Source: UBA5436 sp964346085 | GTDB taxonomy: Bacteria; Bacillota; Clostridia; Saccharofermentanales; DTU023 | DNA: 8,044 bases | Direction: 5' to 3' | Assembly: GCA_964346085.1 (NCBI GenBank) | Contig: CAYFSZ010000068.1 | Span: forward strand, 1-8,044 | In this document: positions 1 through 5,474 of the stretch, in pieces | Layout: every line of letters begins with the position of its first letter | How positions within the stretch are numbered: position 1 is the stretch's first letter | Program-made: the position numbers and the translations under genes | The notes under the pieces: generated by a model | The model's input: the letters and a program-made list of their open reading frames with translations, nothing else | Told to the model about the DNA's origin: nothing | Databases searched by the model: none

Positions 1-763
1 TGTTTGCAATCTTATTTCTTATACTCAAGTATTTTGAAGGAAAAAAACAAAAGATCGGTTCTCCGATTGATATACCATTGATATCTGCAATTATTGAACG
101 GACGGACTCGGCAACGACAGCGGGACTAGCCTTGTTGAAAGATAAAGAAATTTATTACTATTATCAAGACTTGAAAAAAGTGGCTATCAATTTGAAGTGT
201 TGAAGCCACCTTATTCATCAGAATTTTTATCTCGATTAAAAACAATATCTGATGGCTGGCTTGATGGGCGAAAAGAAAAAGGATTCTCCTTAGGATTTTT
301 TGACTTTGACTATCTTCAGGATTGTGATATCGCTATCGTTCGAGATCAAGAACAAAATATTATTGCTTTTTCTAATATTATGCCTGAAAGTAAAAATACG
401 TGGGCAACGATTGACTTAATGCGTTTTGATCATGAAAAAGCCCAAAATGGTACGATGGATTATTTGTTTATTAAATTACTTGAATATACCAAAATGATGG
501 GCAAAGAATACTTTGATTTGGGAATGGCTCCTTTGGCAAATGTTGGAGTTAATTCAAACTCATTTGTCCAAGAAAAGTTAGCATTCCTCGTATATAAATT
601 TGGACATCATTTTTATTCGTTTGAGGGACTCAAGCATTATAAAGATAAGTTCGTCACTGAATGGATTCCAATGTATACTTCTTATTCCAAAAATTCCTGG
701 CTTATATATACCATGATTGCATTACTATTTGTAGAACAGTTAGCGATAAAAAGACGAAAATAA
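1..763 (+). pseudogene. mprF: Phosphatidylglycerol lysyltransferase (MprF), 3' part, apparently broken by an internal out-of-frame deletion
   Basis: MprF moves lysine from Lys-tRNA to phosphatidylglycerol and flips the product across the membrane, which lowers sensitivity to cationic peptides. The gene enters from the left edge. Reading from base 3 gives the end of a membrane helix (FAILFLILKYF), a cytoplasmic segment and the GDK-like stretch LLKDKEIYYYY, then a stop at 201-203. A second frame, open from 146 to 763, carries the end of the catalytic domain: FEVLKPPYSSEF, ISDGWLDGRKEKGFSLGFF, LGMAPLANVG and FEGLKHYKDKF, all familiar MprF C-terminal blocks. Compared from memory with Staphylococcus aureus MprF, about 85-90 residues are missing between the blocks, covering most of the first of the two GNAT folds. 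The junction lies within 146-200, probably near 155-170, because RLEKSGYQFEV in the second frame already looks like MprF. The GTG at 197 lacks a ribosome binding site and sits inside a conserved block, so a separate 188-aa protein is unlikely. Family assignment is firm; loss of function is inferred. Confidence 0.8.
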
Positions 764-791
764 AGAATCCTGTCACGTGTACAGGATTCTT
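763..791. terminator. Hairpin terminator between convergent genes
   Basis: An 11-bp perfect stem (763-773 with 781-791, AAGAATCCTGT arm) closes a 7-nt loop. It lies between the mprF stop, whose last base is in the stem, and the end of the minus-strand operon at 827. On the minus strand the stem is followed by a T-rich tract (TATTTTCGTCTTTTTA), so it should end the peptidase/membrane-protein operon well. On the plus strand the tail is poor in T, so termination of mprF would be weaker. Confidence 0.75.
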
Positions 792-826
792 CTACAATAA
801 GTTTATCGTTTCGTGTTTTGTTGCTT

Positions 827-1495
827 TTATAACATGTTTTTCTTATACATGAATCTTGCAACGGCAACAGTGATTAATACACTCACTGGAATCAGGACGC
901 TGACTGCACCCGACAATGATGGTTGAATCAAGAATAGCATCAACATTAAAACCATTGGAGCAATTGCGATTTTTGTGTTTTTGGCTAAAAAGACAACTGC
1001 AAGTCCACCAAACAATGCAGGAAGAATATTGGCAAAAGCTGGCTGTAAAGTTGGTGATTCAAGATATGGAGTCAGTTGATTCAAAAGTAACATGCCGATG
1101 ACCAGAATCAATGTGGTCACAATTGAGCTAATGGCAATCGCTATTGTTGAAATGACTTCACCTTCCTCACTGTTTGATTCAACCTTGGCAATTTGCATGG
1201 CTCGAATCGCTGCCGGAACTTTCATTGCCGTTAAGTTGCCTGTTACAAATCCGAGATAGGCTCCTCCAGAACCGAGCATGGGTCCAAAGGTCAAGGCTTC
1301 AATGATGCCGACTGTCCAATAAACTGGGGCGACCGCAAGTAATCCTTGCAATACAACTTGTAAATCAGGCTTGATTCCAAAATATAGCCCAGTCAAAATT
1401 GGGTAGGAGATAAAAAAGACAATTGCGAGGATTAGTGAAATTCGTCCCCAAACATGAATACGTTCTTGATAAGAATTTTGTTTTAGCTGATTCAT
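827..1495 (-). CDS. Polytopic membrane protein, partner of the DUF5058-type protein; putative permease subunit
   Basis: This is a 222-aa membrane protein with about six or seven hydrophobic segments (roughly residues 16-37, 45-66, 70-88, 113-137, 155-170, 176-191 and 195-216) and a short polar N-terminus. I do not recognise a characterised family. The ATG at 1495 has a perfect AGGAGG site (1501-1506), which overlaps the stop codon of the preceding gene only 9 bp away, so the two are probably translationally coupled. Residues 85-105 (TGNLTAMKVPAA and onward), followed by EGE at 111-113 and preceded by VAP at 55-57, match the spacing of a similar stretch in the upstream protein: IAP, LGALTYELPAA, QGE. 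I infer that the two are diverged paralogues forming one complex. It is third and last in the operon with an M20 peptidase, which suggests transport of a peptide, an amino-acid derivative or a hydrolysis product. Such proteins are sometimes given a mechanosensitive-channel label; nothing I see supports that. Confidence 0.7.
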   Translation of the reverse strand: MNQLKQNSYQERIHVWGRISLILAIVFFISYPILTGLYFGIKPDLQVVLQGLLAVAPVYWTVGIIEALTFGPMLGSGGAYLGFVTGNLTAMKVPAAIRAMQIAKVESNSEEGEVISTIAIAISSIVTTLILVIGMLLLNQLTPYLESPTLQPAFANILPALFGGLAVVFLAKNTKIAIAPMVLMLMLFLIQPSLSGAVSVLIPVSVLITVAVARFMYKKNML

Positions 1496-1504
1496 TTTAT
1501 CCTC

Positions 1505-2227
1505 CTAAGAAATCCAATTTGTGAGTGGAATTGCAAAAGCCATTGCCCCTAACATGCTGAAAGGCATCGCATAATTTTCAAGCCATTTCCAATCGAATTT
1601 TTTGATTAATAGGCCACATATAAGCATTAAGACGGATGAAAAAAGCATGACAAAAACTGGAATCCAACCTGCTAATCCAGTTCGGATATCAGCGAAGACC
1701 ATACCGAGGAAAGTGGCAATCATTCCAATGAATAAAGAATCCATCAAAATCGTGCTCCATTTGGAATCTTTTTTCTTCATATTCTGAAGATTTTTTTCCA
1801 TTTTCTTTTGGAAGAATAGAATAATAAAAATGCCTGCAAGTATTCCCAAAGTCATGACCCAAGAAATCGCTAGATAAATTTCACCCTGTGCAATTGGTTG
1901 ATCAAGAGGTACGTTCAGAATTTTTGCAACAGCTGCAGCTGCAGGTAATTCATAGGTCAATGCACCTAAAACAGAAAGTCTTAGCCATGGCAAAGGCAAG
2001 CCTAAAAATCTGGATAAACTAATCAGTCCGAGCAAAATACTAACAGCAGGCGCAATGGTGAATAGAGCAGAACCAATGGAGATGTTTTTTAAGACTTTAG
2101 TTTCGATCCCGAGTTCTTTGGCTCTTTTCCATGCTTTGATGAGAAAAAAGATTGATTGCCCGAGTACATACAGGATGACGATTCCTGCAAAAAGAAAAAG
2201 TATCGGGTGATTTAATTGAAAATTCAT
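1505..2227 (-). CDS. DUF5058-type membrane protein; putative permease subunit
   Basis: This 240-aa protein has about seven hydrophobic segments (roughly residues 8-31, 48-70, 82-103, 117-140, 160-178, 187-208 and 218-238). A basic loop at 141-157 (KKMEKNLQNMKKKDSKW) is probably cytoplasmic. The opening NHPILFLFAGIVILYVLGQSIFFL, followed by a basic AWKRAKELG, resembles the DUF5058 family as I remember it; no biochemical function is known to me. The central LGALTYELPAAAAVAKI (87-103) is the most distinctive stretch, and the downstream gene carries a similar one. The ATG at 2227 has a strong AAGGAGGT site (2231-2238) with short spacing. It is the middle gene of the operon, 26 bp after the M20 peptidase and 9 bp before the 222-aa protein. 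Transport of peptidase substrates or products is an inference from this context only. Confidence 0.75.
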   Translation of the reverse strand: MNFQLNHPILFLFAGIVILYVLGQSIFFLIKAWKRAKELGIETKVLKNISIGSALFTIAPAVSILLGLISLSRFLGLPLPWLRLSVLGALTYELPAAAAVAKILNVPLDQPIAQGEIYLAISWVMTLGILAGIFIILFFQKKMEKNLQNMKKKDSKWSTILMDSLFIGMIATFLGMVFADIRTGLAGWIPVFVMLFSSVLMLICGLLIKKFDWKWLENYAMPFSMLGAMAFAIPLTNWIS

Positions 2228-2253
2228 ACAACCTCCTTAAAAAAGAATGATTA

Positions 2254-3567
2254 TTATTTTATGTTTTCGATAACGTAGCGATAAAAACGAATCATATTCT
2301 CGAAATTCTGATGTGAGATATATTCATTTGTTGCATGCATTGTGCCGAGTTCCTCTGCTGTCAAACGGCAGGGTAAAAAGCGAAACGTTTGTTTTGCCAC
2401 TTCATGATAATAGCGACTATCTGTACCGCCAACCATCAAATAGGGAAGTGGAACGGTGTTATTAAAATTGGCGGAAATACAATCAGAAATGTATTTCATT
2501 TCTGAAGAGTGAACATCACTGATACCAGTTGGCTCATTTTCTAACAAAGGTTCAATTTCATATTCAAAACCAAAAGATTGAAAATATTCTTTGACCGAAG
2601 TAACACTGTCTCCCTGTAGAATTCGAACATTGGCAACGCAAGAAGATTCCATCGGCAAAACATTATGACCAGAACCAGCCTCGCTCATTGTGAACGCAAC
2701 TGTGGAACGCAGCATGGCTGCTGTTTGTTTATTTTTGAGAAGAATTTTTTGAATGATGGGGGCAAAAGTCCTTGGGTGATTTAATAGAAAACCAGCAATT
2801 CCTTTTTTATAAGGAGCAATCGCTTTTAACATTTCTTCGACCGTTTCAGTCATATGCAAAGGCATGGGATTATTTTCAACCTGCCGAATAAAATCTGCCA
2901 TTATTCCGATAGCTGAATGTTTTGGTGGAGTAGAGGAATGACCTTCTTCACCTCTGAACGTGAAACGGAAACTATTATTTCCTTTTTCTGCAATGCCAAC
3001 AACAGCCAAATCAGGAGAAACGCCCATCATCGAACCATCTACAATCGCACCACCTTCATCTAATAGAAATTTGAATTGAATCCCAGCTTCTTTGAAATGT
3101 TTTGCAATTTGCTGCGCCCCTAGAGCCCCGCCTTGCTCTTCATCAAAACCAAAAGCAAAATAAATGTCTCGTTCAGGGATGAAGCCGTCTTCGAGTAGCA
3201 TTTCAATCGCTTCCAAAATACTGATGAGTGAGCTTTTATCATCCAAAGTGCCGCGACCCCAAATTTTTTCTCCATCATCAAATCCTGAAAAAGCAGGATG
3301 CTCCCATCCTTTGTCTGAAGCAGCGACCACGTCATAATGAGCAGTTAATAATACTGGCTCTTGCTCTGGATTTTTGCTGTGCCAATGAAAAACCAAACTA
3401 TAATCATTGACCAAAGTTCGAGGTAAAGATTGATGTAACTGCGGATAACTTTTTTCCAAATATGAAATAAACTCTTTGAAATAATCCCAATTTGTATCTT
3501 TAGGATTGGGATGGGAACAAGTCGGAATTTGAATTGCCCCTTGCAAACGAAGTAAACTTTTTTTCAT
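2254..3567 (-). CDS. M20 family zinc metallopeptidase (CPS1/PM20D1-like carboxypeptidase or aminoacylase)
   Basis: M20 enzymes use two metal ions to hydrolyse peptides or N-acyl amino acids. The full ligand set is visible in 437 aa: TAHYDVV with H77 and D79, GRGTLDDK with bridging D109, FGFDEEQGG with catalytic base E143 and ligand E144, LLDEGG with D170, and GTMHATNE near the C-terminus with H411. The dimerisation-domain histidine is H210 in GEEGHSSTPP, so the lid domain (about 190-310) is intact. There is no signal peptide, so the enzyme should be cytoplasmic. The overall pattern is closest to the Gly-Xaa carboxypeptidase/PM20D1 branch rather than DapE or PepV, but the substrate cannot be read from sequence. 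The ATG at 3567 has a GAGGGA site about 4 nt upstream and a good promoter at 3605-3633. It is the first gene of the operon with the two membrane proteins. Confidence 0.88.
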   Translation of the reverse strand: MKKSLLRLQGAIQIPTCSHPNPKDTNWDYFKEFISYLEKSYPQLHQSLPRTLVNDYSLVFHWHSKNPEQEPVLLTAHYDVVAASDKGWEHPAFSGFDDGEKIWGRGTLDDKSSLISILEAIEMLLEDGFIPERDIYFAFGFDEEQGGALGAQQIAKHFKEAGIQFKFLLDEGGAIVDGSMMGVSPDLAVVGIAEKGNNSFRFTFRGEEGHSSTPPKHSAIGIMADFIRQVENNPMPLHMTETVEEMLKAIAPYKKGIAGFLLNHPRTFAPIIQKILLKNKQTAAMLRSTVAFTMSEAGSGHNVLPMESSCVANVRILQGDSVTSVKEYFQSFGFEYEIEPLLENEPTGISDVHSSEMKYISDCISANFNNTVPLPYLMVGGTDSRYYHEVAKQTFRFLPCRLTAEELGTMHATNEYISHQNFENMIRFYRYVIENIK

Positions 3568-3580
3568 AGTCCCTCACTAA

Positions 3581-3598
3581 AAAGTGAACAAGCACTTT
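3581..3598. promoter_or_regulatory. Possible operator palindrome downstream of the peptidase promoter
   Basis: AAAGTG and CACTTT form a 6-bp inverted repeat with a 6-bp spacer (AACAAG). It lies between the minus-strand -10 box (3605-3610) and the ribosome binding site of the M20 gene, in the likely transcription start area, where a bound repressor would block transcription. The size and look resemble sites of TetR-type repressors, but no regulator gene is in the window and a repeat this short could be chance. Confidence 0.3.
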
Positions 3599-3604
3599 AT
3601 TTTT

Positions 3605-3633
3605 AGCATATCTTTTGTAATCCTGTTTTGCAA
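3605..3633 (-). promoter_or_regulatory. Sigma-A-type promoter for the M20 peptidase/membrane-protein operon
   Basis: Read on the minus strand, TTGCAA (3633-3628) and TATGCT (3610-3605) are separated by exactly 17 bp. The -10 box is 37 bp upstream of the M20 start codon. Both boxes are close to consensus and no competing pair in this gap is as good. Confidence 0.65.
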
Positions 3634-3655
3634 TAGTTACACTTTTTTCATGTGT

Positions 3656-3684
3656 TTGACGTGGCGAGGTTTTCGTAATAAAAA
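3656..3684 (+). promoter_or_regulatory. Candidate promoter for the 150-aa protein gene cluster
   Basis: TTGACG (3656-3661) is a near-perfect -35 box. At 17 bp downstream the sequence is TAAAAA (3679-3684) inside an A/T-rich run (TAATAAAAATAATAA), so the exact -10 box is uncertain. The gene start is at 3717, a sensible distance away. It is divergent from the peptidase promoter, with the two -35 boxes about 22 bp apart. Confidence 0.4.
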
Positions 3685-3716
3685 TAATAAAGAAGCAAGT
3701 AATCACGAGGTGGATC

Positions 3717-4169
3717 ATGTTAGAAAATATGAATATCCCAAAAAGAAACCAAATTAAATTAGAAGATGGATTATATGCTGGAGATATTATTCTTTTGTGG
3801 AGAATTGCATTTGGAACATTCACAAATGAAACCTGGTTTCCTAAATATTTTATTGAGAATTATGGGATTGATGCACAGAAACATTTGGATAGCCTAGAGG
3901 CGAAAGGTTATATCATTTTAGAATCAGCCTTTGACTCTTTGGACCATCTTCCCATGGGGAAGAAAAAAGAAATATTGAAGAGTATTGGTGTTGTCGGAAT
4001 TTCAAAGATGAAGGTAAAAGATGCGGACTTAAGTCTTGCACAAAATTTATCTGAAGACCAATTGGCAGAATATTTTGCAGTACGAGGATATCGCTTGTCT
4101 GAAAAAGGCGAAGCGGCTTTGAAAGCCCATCAAGAAATTATCGACCGCCATCCTAAGAAAAACTTATAG
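3717..4169 (+). CDS. Uncharacterised 150-aa protein, possibly with a degenerate SAP-like segment
   Basis: No function is recognised. The protein is soluble, with no signal peptide or membrane segment. Residues about 14-66 (LEDGLYAGDIILLWRIAFGT, then YFIENYGIDAQKHLDSLEAKGYIIL) read like a small helical or winged-helix fold ending in a beta strand. Residues about 75-125 (LDHLPMGKKKEILKSIG, then LSEDQLAEYFAVRGYRLSEKGEAAL) recall Firmicutes hypothetical proteins in which a SAP-type helix-turn-helix (L-x3-EIL-x-x-x-G) is followed by a Y-x-L-T/S-E-x-G-x-x-x-L tail. That resemblance is from memory and weak. The ATG at 3717 has a GAGGTGG site (3707-3713). It is the first gene of a plus-strand cluster, 21 bp before the DUF1801 gene. 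Confidence 0.65.
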   Translation: MLENMNIPKRNQIKLEDGLYAGDIILLWRIAFGTFTNETWFPKYFIENYGIDAQKHLDSLEAKGYIILESAFDSLDHLPMGKKKEILKSIGVVGISKMKVKDADLSLAQNLSEDQLAEYFAVRGYRLSEKGEAALKAHQEIIDRHPKKNL

Positions 4170-4190
4170 AATGAAAGAGATGTGAAAATA

Positions 4191-4547
4191 ATGGAAAAAG
4201 AACAATTAAATGGCATTGATGAATATATTCAAAATCAAAATCCTGAGGTGATTCCTCACTTACAGCAAGTTCGAGAAGCAATACGAGAAACAATGCCTGA
4301 TGTCGTCGAGAAAATTTCATGGGGCATGCCAACTTGGTGGGACAAGCATAATATTATTCATTTTGCGGCTCATAAAAAACATTTGGGACTATATCCAGGA
4401 GCAGATGGGGTAGAATATTTTTCTAAAGAACTAACGGAGCGTGGTTTAAAGTTTTCCAAGGGAGCCATTCAATTTCCTTATGCAGATGGGATGCCAATTG
4501 CCTTCATCAAAGAAATTGCAAAATGGTGTTACGAAAACAATCGCTAA
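4191..4547 (+). CDS. DUF1801 family protein (YdhG/frataxin-like fold)
   Basis: DUF1801 proteins are small soluble proteins related in fold to the YjbR/CyaY group; some are annotated as iron chaperones, but function is generally unproven. Visible hallmarks are IDEYIQNQNPEVIPHLQQVREAI, then ISWGMPTWW, the strand pair IIHFAAHKKHLGLYPG, and the C-terminal KFSKGAIQFPYADGMP, in the family's usual order and length. I place the start at ATG 4191 (118 aa), with an AGAGATG site about 9 nt upstream. The in-frame GTG at 4182 would add three residues but sits almost on top of that site. It is 21 bp after the 150-aa gene and 45 bp before the HD-domain gene. No metal-binding residues can be assigned with confidence. 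Confidence 0.8.
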   Translation: MEKEQLNGIDEYIQNQNPEVIPHLQQVREAIRETMPDVVEKISWGMPTWWDKHNIIHFAAHKKHLGLYPGADGVEYFSKELTERGLKFSKGAIQFPYADGMPIAFIKEIAKWCYENNR

Positions 4548-4592
4548 TTTTTGGCATAATAGATTCATGAGAAAAATGAAATGGAGAATAGC

Positions 4593-5183
4593 ATGAACGA
4601 AAGATTAGAAAAGCAAATGGCTTTCGCTTTAGAAATTGATAAAGCGAAAAATGTCATTCGACAAACTCGTTTATCCAATCATGGAAGACGAGAAAATGTA
4701 GCGGAACACTCTTGGCATATGGCTATGATGGTGTACATTTTACGTGAATATGCGAATGAAGAAATTGATATTCTAAAAGCGATGCTGCTTTGCATGGTGC
4801 ATGATATCGTGGAAATTGAAGCAGGGGACACTTATGCATACGATGTGGTTAATTTAGAAACACAAAAAGAGAGAGAAGATTTAGCAAAAGAGAAAATTTT
4901 TTCCATTCTCCCTGACGATCAAAAACAAGAATTTATCGCTTTGTTTGATGAATTTGATGCGGCTGAAACTCCTGAAGCAAAGTTCGCTAGAGTGATGGAT
5001 AATTTACAACCTGTCATGCTCAACGATAGCAATGGTGGTATAGATTGGAAAGAACGTGGTTTATCTTTGTCACAAATTAGTGGCCGCCAAGAAAAATCGA
5101 AACCAGGTTCTCAAACTTTATACGAATATTCAATGGATATTATTCAAAAGAACATTGATAATGGAAATATCATCAATGAATAA
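4593..5183 (+). CDS. HD-domain phosphohydrolase, YfbR/HDDC2-like (probable 5'-deoxynucleotidase)
   Basis: HD-domain hydrolases of the YfbR/HDDC2 group dephosphorylate deoxynucleoside 5'-monophosphates using a divalent metal. With the 196-aa start used here, the visible residues are H39 in AEHSWHMA, the H70-D71 pair in CMVHDIVEIEAGD, E74, D79 and a distal D136 in RVMDNLQP. The HD-to-GD spacing of eight residues matches YfbR. An arginine-rich N-terminal helix (VIRQTRLSNHGRRENVAEHS) is also typical. I prefer ATG 4593 because GGAG at 4583-4586 is correctly placed for it; ATG 4581 is in frame, adds four residues and has only a weak site. A TGGCATAAT extended -10-like string (4552-4560) lies upstream but has no -35 box, so the gene is probably co-transcribed with the two before it. 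Nucleotide salvage or pool control is the likely role; exact substrate unknown. Confidence 0.82.
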   Translation: MNERLEKQMAFALEIDKAKNVIRQTRLSNHGRRENVAEHSWHMAMMVYILREYANEEIDILKAMLLCMVHDIVEIEAGDTYAYDVVNLETQKEREDLAKEKIFSILPDDQKQEFIALFDEFDAAETPEAKFARVMDNLQPVMLNDSNGGIDWKERGLSLSQISGRQEKSKPGSQTLYEYSMDIIQKNIDNGNIINE

Positions 5184-5233
5184 TTTTGTTAATTTTGTGA
5201 ATATTTTTCATGAAACACAAAATGATTTTGTAA

Positions 5234-5270
5234 AAGCTTTTTAAAATATTGTATTTTTAATCAAAAGCTT
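5234..5270. repeat. AT-rich imperfect inverted repeat upstream of the metNIQ promoter
   Basis: AAGCTTTT (5234-5241) and AAAAGCTT (5263-5270) are exact inverted copies, and between them AAAATA (5243-5248) faces TATTTT (5252-5257), giving a 37-nt dyad with small bulges. It ends on the first two bases of the -35 box. It could be a repressor site, an UP-like element, or a weak terminator for the HD-domain gene, which otherwise lacks one. The region is so AT-rich that chance symmetry is possible. Confidence 0.35.
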
Positions 5271-5297
5271 GCATTGAAATTCGTAAGATGTTAGAAT
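5269..5297 (+). promoter_or_regulatory. Promoter of the metNIQ operon with extended -10
   Basis: TTGCAT (5269-5274) and TAGAAT (5292-5297) are spaced by exactly 17 bp, and TGT directly before the -10 supplies the TGn extension. Transcription would begin near 5304, only about 27 nt before the leader ORF, so no large riboswitch fits upstream of that ORF. Confidence 0.7.
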
Positions 5298-5330
5298 CCC
5301 AAAGTAAGATTTCGAAAGGAGAAGGAAATT

Positions 5331-5399
5331 ATGAATAAACCTAGAGTAAATATGATGATGTGCACTTCAGAGTTTATTTGTAGAGGACTTCTCGTGTAG
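5331..5399 (+). CDS. Leader peptide with a Met-Met-Met-Cys run, probable attenuator sensor of metNIQ
   Basis: This is a 22-codon ORF beginning MNKPRVNMMMC and ending in GLLV and TAG. It is preceded by a strong AAAGGAG site (5315-5321) 9 nt from its ATG, better than the sites of several full genes here. Codons 8-10 are three consecutive ATGs (5352-5360), codon 11 is TGC and codon 17 is TGT, so it is rich in methionine and cysteine. It lies between a good promoter and an intrinsic terminator in front of a methionine importer, as expected of a ribosome-mediated attenuator leader. A stall at the Met codons would cover roughly up to 5372; a ribosome at the stop codon would cover the 5' arm of the proposed antiterminator that starts at 5399. 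Alternatives are a nascent peptide that senses a metabolite directly, or a small functional peptide. I know of no named family for it. Confidence 0.7.
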   Translation: MNKPRVNMMMCTSEFICRGLLV

Positions 5400-5439
5400 A
5401 TATCTTCATTCTTTGATGTGAAATGAAACGACGGATGTT
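5399..5439 (+). promoter_or_regulatory. Proposed antiterminator stem of the metNIQ leader
   Basis: TTCATT (5405-5410) pairs perfectly with AATGAA (5422-5427) around an 11-nt loop. Continuing outward past a bulge (5428-5433), GATATC (5399-5404) can pair with GATGTT (5434-5439) using two G-U pairs. The outer helix uses most of the left arm of the terminator (5433-5441), so the two structures exclude each other. Its 5' arm begins at the last base of the leader stop codon, so a terminating ribosome would mask it. Pairing was found by eye and is only moderately strong. Confidence 0.45.
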
Positions 5440-5463
5440 CTCGAAAGAACATCCTTTTTTTTT
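5433..5463 (+). terminator. Intrinsic terminator in the metNIQ leader (attenuator)
   Basis: A 9-bp perfect stem (GGATGTTCT with AGAACATCC) closes a CGAA tetraloop and is followed at once by nine T residues (5455-5463). The T-run abuts the GGAGG ribosome binding site of metN (5464-5468). It is downstream of the promoter and leader ORF and upstream of the first structural gene, so it must be conditionally bypassed for the operon to be expressed. Confidence 0.88.
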
Positions 5464-5474
5464 GGAGGCGAACG

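Noticed and set aside
171..200. Programmed -1 frameshift or slippage at the A6 run (174-179) in mprF
   Set aside because: The A-run is not in the right phase for an X XXY YYZ slippery heptamer in the incoming frame, and a frame switch alone would not restore the 85-90 residues missing from the conserved domain.
661..1101. Short plus-strand ORFs over the end of mprF and the 222-aa gene
   Set aside because: They are shadows of the genes in other frames, without ribosome binding sites or recognisable protein patterns.
3500..3823. Minus-strand ORF spanning the divergent promoter region
   Set aside because: It overlaps the M20 gene start, both promoters and the start of the 150-aa gene, and its translation resembles no protein.
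5217..5241. Terminator directly after the HD-domain gene
   Set aside because: The ACAAAA/TTTTGT and AAAAGCTTTT palindromes are short, AT-only or nearly so, and lack a proper T-run after a stable stem.
5331..5399. RiPP or bacteriocin precursor for the Cys-containing short ORF
   Set aside because: No modification enzyme, protease or exporter is nearby; the ORF sits between a promoter and an attenuator-type terminator before metN, and the Met run fits regulation better.
5304..5474. SAM riboswitch (S-box, S(MK)-box) or Met T-box in the metN leader
   Set aside because: The transcript has only about 27 nt before the leader ORF. I find no T-box AGGGTGGNACCGCG string and none of the conserved S-box or S(MK)-box core segments. 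A covariance-model search would settle it.
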